This document shows, in pieces, positions 5,877 through 8,791 of a stretch of 8,791 nucleotides of DNA. Within the stretch, counting starts at the first letter, position 1. Each line of letters starts with the position of its first letter. Both the position numbers and the translations under genes were made by a program. Where the stretch lies: positions 1-8,791 of the forward strand of contig CALAGJ010000128.1 in assembly GCA_937892395.1 (NCBI GenBank), read 5' to 3'. The stretch is from an uncultured Parafilimonas sp. GTDB lineage: Bacteria > Bacteroidota > Bacteroidia > Chitinophagales > Chitinophagaceae. The notes beneath the pieces are model-generated. The model ran no database searches. It saw only the letters and a list, made by a program, of their open reading frames with translations, and was not told the origin of the DNA.

Positions 5877-7883
5877 TTAATATTCCATTAATTTTTTAAC
5901 TGCATCATGGAGCCTGCTGTTTGCCATAAAATTCTTTTCCAATTCCAAATTAAATGGAATGGGTGTATCCAGCGAAGCACATCGGACCACAGGTGCGTCT
6001 AAGCATTCAAAACAATGTTCTGCAATCCATGCGCTGATGTCTCCACCAATGCCACCTATAAGTGTATCTTCATGCAGTAGCAAAACTTTACCTGTACCTT
6101 TTACCGTAGCAGCAATTGCCTCATAATCCAATGGCAATAGACTACGCAAATCCAAAATTTCTATACTGTATTCTGCATGATCTTTCGAATATTGCAAAGC
6201 CCACTGCACACCCATACCGTAAGTAATTATACTCATATCATTGCCCTGCTGCACAAGTCTGGCTTTGCCTATTTCTATTTCATAAGGACCATCTGGCACA
6301 GTGCCGCTAATGCTGCGATACAATCCTTTATGCTCAAAGAAGATAATAGGATTGGGATCATTAAATGCTGCCATCAAAAGTCCCTTAGCATCCTGAGGGG
6401 TAGATGGGTACAACACTTTCAGCCCGGGTGTATGTGTAAACCATGCTTCATTGCTCTGGCTGTGAAATGGACCGGCTCCCATGCCACCGCCTGTGGGCAT
6501 GCGTATCACCACATCTGCAGCCTGGCCCCAGCGGTAATGAATTTTTGCCAGGTTATTAATAATTTGGTTAAAGCCAACGGTAGCAAAATCTGCAAATTGC
6601 ATTTCCATCATGGCTTTATACCCCTCCAAATTAAGACCAAGTGCTGCACCTACAATGGCACTTTCGCAAAGTGGCGTATTGCGCACCCGCTCTTTGCCAA
6701 ACAGCTCTACAAAGCCTTCTGTTACTTTAAAAGCACCACCATATTCCGCAATATCCTGACCCATCAATACTAAGTTTGGATGCATTTCCATACTCTGGCG
6801 AAGCCCATCTTGCAATGCCTGTATAAATTTCTTTTCTGTAGAAGGAGTAGGTAAAATTGCTTTTGGCAAACTATTATCTAATACAGTTGTACCAGATAGT
6901 TTGATTGGCGCATATACATCCTTAATTTCTTCATCAGTATTTGCTTCCAAAGCAGGTGCTGCAAACCCAATAGCCAGCTCAGATTCTATATAAGATTTTA
7001 ACTGCTCTTTTATAATATCCGCAGTACCATTTGTGAGTACTCCTGTTTCTAATAAATAATTTTCAAAATTTGAAATGGGATCTTTTTCCTGCCAGGTTTC
7101 AAAAAGATGTTGAGGTACATATTTGGTACCACTGGCTTCCTCATGGCCCCTCATCCTAAAAGTCATGCACTCTATCAAAAATGGTTTTTGCTCTTTGATA
7201 CAATATGATCTTACCCCTTTTATGGTGTCATACACTGTCAGTAAATTATTGCCATCTATGCACACACCTTCCATACCATAACCTTTTGCTCTTTCGACTA
7301 AGCTGGTGCAGCGATACTGTTCATTGACCGGAGTACTAAGACCATATCCATTATTTTCAATGACAAATATGACAGGAAGATCCCATACCGCGGCAGTATT
7401 GAGGGCTTCGTGAAAATCGCCTTCACTAGTACCACCATCTCCACTAAAGGCAAGCGAAACCTTATTTTCCTTTTTTAATTTGTAAGCTAAAGCAACGCCA
7501 TCTGCAAGTGCCAACTGAGGGCCCAAATGGCTAATCATACCACATATATGATGCTCCGGACTGCCAAAATGAAAACTCCTTTCTCGTCCTTTGCTATAGC
7601 CATCTTTACTGCCCTGCCACTGCATAAATAATTTACTCAGGGGCATATTTCTGCCGGTAAACACCCCTAGATTGCGGTGTAGCGGCATAATCCATTCATC
7701 CTGTTGGAGAGCAAGTGCTACACCACAGGATATGGCTTCCTGCCCTATTCCACTAAACCATTTACTGATGCGGCCCTGCCTGAGCAGTACCAACATTTTT
7801 TCTTCAATAAGACGTGGCAGTAGAATGGTTTTATAAAACTTTACTAAGTTTTCGTCAGTAAGATGCTTACGGTCAAAATTCAT
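5877..7883 (-). CDS. Fused 2-oxoacid dehydrogenase E1 (alpha+beta), thiamine diphosphate dependent
   Basis: A 668-residue protein carrying both E1 subunits in one chain: E1-alpha at about 1-325, a linker, then E1-beta at about 349-668. It decarboxylates a 2-oxoacid and transfers the acyl group to the lipoyl arm of E2. The alpha half has the thiamine diphosphate motif GDG (148-150) with NN (177-178) 26 residues later, and RSFHFGSPEHH (102-112) near the active site. The beta half has MGQDIAEYGGAF (374-385), the cofactor-activating Glu407 in NTPLCESAIVGAALG, the His474 loop (GPFHSQSNEAWF) and FEHKGLYR (516-523). The substrate cannot be fixed from sequence alone. The layout resembles branched-chain 2-oxoacid dehydrogenases, which supply primers for iso/anteiso fatty acids. 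No E2 or E3 gene is in the window, so partners must be encoded elsewhere. It lies 97 nt after the SRPBCC gene and 87 nt before the small hypothetical. The start ATG precedes MNFDRKHLTDENLVKFYKTI, a normal E1-alpha opening. Confidence 0.94.
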   Translation of the reverse strand: MNFDRKHLTDENLVKFYKTILLPRLIEEKMLVLLRQGRISKWFSGIGQEAISCGVALALQQDEWIMPLHRNLGVFTGRNMPLSKLFMQWQGSKDGYSKGRERSFHFGSPEHHICGMISHLGPQLALADGVALAYKLKKENKVSLAFSGDGGTSEGDFHEALNTAAVWDLPVIFVIENNGYGLSTPVNEQYRCTSLVERAKGYGMEGVCIDGNNLLTVYDTIKGVRSYCIKEQKPFLIECMTFRMRGHEEASGTKYVPQHLFETWQEKDPISNFENYLLETGVLTNGTADIIKEQLKSYIESELAIGFAAPALEANTDEEIKDVYAPIKLSGTTVLDNSLPKAILPTPSTEKKFIQALQDGLRQSMEMHPNLVLMGQDIAEYGGAFKVTEGFVELFGKERVRNTPLCESAIVGAALGLNLEGYKAMMEMQFADFATVGFNQIINNLAKIHYRWGQAADVVIRMPTGGGMGAGPFHSQSNEAWFTHTPGLKVLYPSTPQDAKGLLMAAFNDPNPIIFFEHKGLYRSISGTVPDGPYEIEIGKARLVQQGNDMSIITYGMGVQWALQYSKDHAEYSIEILDLRSLLPLDYEAIAATVKGTGKVLLLHEDTLIGGIGGDISAWIAEHCFECLDAPVVRCASLDTPIPFNLELEKNFMANSRLHDAVKKLMEY

Positions 7884-7980
7884 GATGCGGCGAAGTTAAT
7901 TTTTTACCCTTCGGGAAATGAGAAAGCGGGAAGATTTTTTTATTTTGAATTAAGATACATGCTAATTTATAGGGGCATTT

Positions 7981-8454
7981 TTAATCTATCAACTCTTTCC
8001 ATCTTTCCGATTCGGCATATTCTTTAATCACATTATTTCTTACAATGAGCAGTTTTTTGAGGTAGTTGGTAAGTACAAAATAATTAAACAGCCTACCCAC
8101 AAAACCAAAAGGCGATTGAAAGTCAAAAATATCGACCATAAAAACTTTGTTGTCTATTTCTTGAAATAAATGCTTATGTTGAAATGATTTAAAAATGCCC
8201 TTCACTTGCTCATCAATAAAATAGTGTGGACTTTGAAAAGCTGTAATCTTTGATGTGAGTTGTTGTCTGATGCCAAAGTGAGTGGCTTGCCAAGTTACAG
8301 TTTCATTCAGATTGATTAAACCACATACAATGCCATCAATGGCTTTTTCATTTGTTTTTGCTGTAGAAATTTTGTGCAAATCTATACTTCGAGACAGATC
8401 AAAACAACGCTGAATAGGAGCATTGATTGTTGTTGTCAATTCAATGATGGGCAT
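7981..8454 (-). CDS. SRPBCC (START-like) family protein
   Basis: A 157-residue protein with the helix-grip layout of the SRPBCC superfamily. It has a first strand with the typical IELTTTINAPIQRCFDL (4-20), a strand with ETVTWQATHFG (51-61), the conserved run FIDEQVKGIFKSFQHKH (79-95), strand FMVDIFDF (105-112), the turn SPFGFVGRLFN (114-124), and a long C-terminal helix ending in ERWKELID. These proteins hold a hydrophobic ligand in an internal cavity and many act as lipid or polyketide binders or transporters; no specific ligand can be inferred. There is no signal peptide, so it is probably cytoplasmic. It lies 57 nt after the heptose adenylyltransferase gene on the same strand. Confidence 0.82.
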   Translation of the reverse strand: MPIIELTTTINAPIQRCFDLSRSIDLHKISTAKTNEKAIDGIVCGLINLNETVTWQATHFGIRQQLTSKITAFQSPHYFIDEQVKGIFKSFQHKHLFQEIDNKVFMVDIFDFQSPFGFVGRLFNYFVLTNYLKKLLIVRNNVIKEYAESERWKELID

Positions 8455-8476
8455 GAGCTATATTGGATATTTTATG

Positions 8477-8508
8477 AACCAATTGAACGGCCTATTTAAC
8501 CAAATTGA
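8477..8508. repeat. Two near-identical 10-11 nt direct repeats upstream of the SRPBCC gene
   Basis: AACCAATTGA (8477-8486) recurs as AACCAAATTGA (8498-8508), 21 nt start to start, about two helical turns. The first copy contains the palindrome CAATTG. They sit roughly 20-55 nt before the SRPBCC start codon, where an operator or activator site could lie. The short length and AT-rich background mean chance cannot be excluded. Confidence 0.3.
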
Positions 8509-8511
8509 TTT

Positions 8512-8791
8512 TTACTTTATGTACTGTACTTTTTCTACAATGCCAGTAGTGCTATAGCCATCTACAATAGGATGAATAACTACACGGCCCCCATTTGCCA
8601 CTACATCTGAGGCACCAGCTATTTGTTCAATGGTATAGTCGCCACCTTTTACTAGTACGTCTGGTAGTATTGATTGTATTACGTGCAACGGAGTATCTTC
8701 TTCAAAAATGATTACAGCATCTGTATAAATGAAAGATGCAACTACTGCTGCACGGTTCATTTCTGAGTTAATAGGTCTTTGTGGTCCTTTC
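8512..8791 (-). CDS. rfaE2: D-glycero-beta-D-manno-heptose 1-phosphate adenylyltransferase, C-terminal part (5' end outside window)
   Basis: About 93 C-terminal residues are visible; the N-terminus lies beyond position 8791. The enzyme transfers AMP from ATP to heptose 1-phosphate, making the ADP-heptose precursor for the LPS inner core, in the cytoplasm. The visible part holds the family's KGPQRPINSEMNRAAVVAS, then the run from FIYTDAVIIFEEDTPL to LPDVLVKGGDY, and the closing motif DGYSTTGIVEKV. An internal ATG at 8760 is not the start: the ten in-frame codons before it encode the conserved KGPxRPIN segment. The missing part should contain the HxGH nucleotide-binding motif. Family members are about 160 residues when stand-alone, or fused to a kinase domain as in E. 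coli HldE; which applies here cannot be seen. The C-terminal end is intact. Confidence 0.88.
   Translation of the reverse strand, partial: KGPQRPINSEMNRAAVVASFIYTDAVIIFEEDTPLHVIQSILPDVLVKGGDYTIEQIAGASDVVANGGRVVIHPIVDGYSTTGIVEKVQYIK

Noticed and set aside
6177..6773. 198-codon open frame on the + strand inside the E1 gene
   Set aside because: It is antisense to the well-conserved E1-beta half, its translation is Cys/His-rich with no domain character, and no start context supports it.
7905..7916. CCCTTCGGG as a hairpin terminator between the SRPBCC and E1 genes
   Set aside because: The stem is only three base pairs; too short to act as a terminator.
8512..8760. A complete 82-residue protein starting at the ATG at 8760
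   Set aside because: The frame stays open to the window edge and the upstream codons encode the conserved KGPxRPIN motif, so the real start is outside.

Overview
The window looks like chromosomal DNA from a member of the Bacteroidota, plausibly a Chitinophagaceae-like lineage. The reasons are AT-rich sequence, starts without Shine-Dalgarno motifs, an outer-membrane protein whose signal peptide ends in the typical ...NAQ, a 2-oxoacid dehydrogenase E1 with alpha and beta fused in one chain, and one good TAnnTTTG-type promoter box. The taxonomy is an inference from these traits; no rRNA or marker gene is present.

Positions 188-4633 (+ strand) form a compact three-gene operon that could build a complete envelope-spanning export machine: an ABC half-transporter without a peptidase domain, a HlyD-type periplasmic adaptor (11 nt downstream), and a TolC-type outer-membrane channel (1 nt downstream). 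No substrate gene is visible. The most notable point in the window is the ABC protein's nucleotide-binding domain. It keeps Walker A, the Q-loop and the catalytic Glu, but the LSGGQ signature reads LPKVT, the Walker B Asp is Glu, the D-loop reads RNLE and the switch His is Asn. The reading frame is intact and the partner genes look functional, so this looks like a conserved, unconventional motor rather than decay.

Positions 4683-8791 hold five genes, all on the - strand and converging on the export operon. In transcription order they are: the C-terminal part of a heptose-1-phosphate adenylyltransferase (cut by the window edge), an SRPBCC/START-like protein, the fused E1 dehydrogenase, a 92-residue conserved-looking hypothetical protein, and a PhnP-like metallo-beta-lactamase-fold hydrolase. 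Gaps are 51-97 nt, so this is a loose co-directional cluster and not a tight operon. A candidate promoter box lies just upstream of the 92-residue gene. The cluster's genes touch LPS precursor synthesis, branched-chain 2-oxoacid metabolism (a likely source of iso/anteiso fatty-acid primers) and cyclic-phosphate hydrolysis. Nothing visible ties them into one pathway.

No tRNA, rRNA, CRISPR, insertion sequence or attachment site was seen. There is no gene-free stretch over 300 bases; the longest is the 187 bases before the ABC gene.
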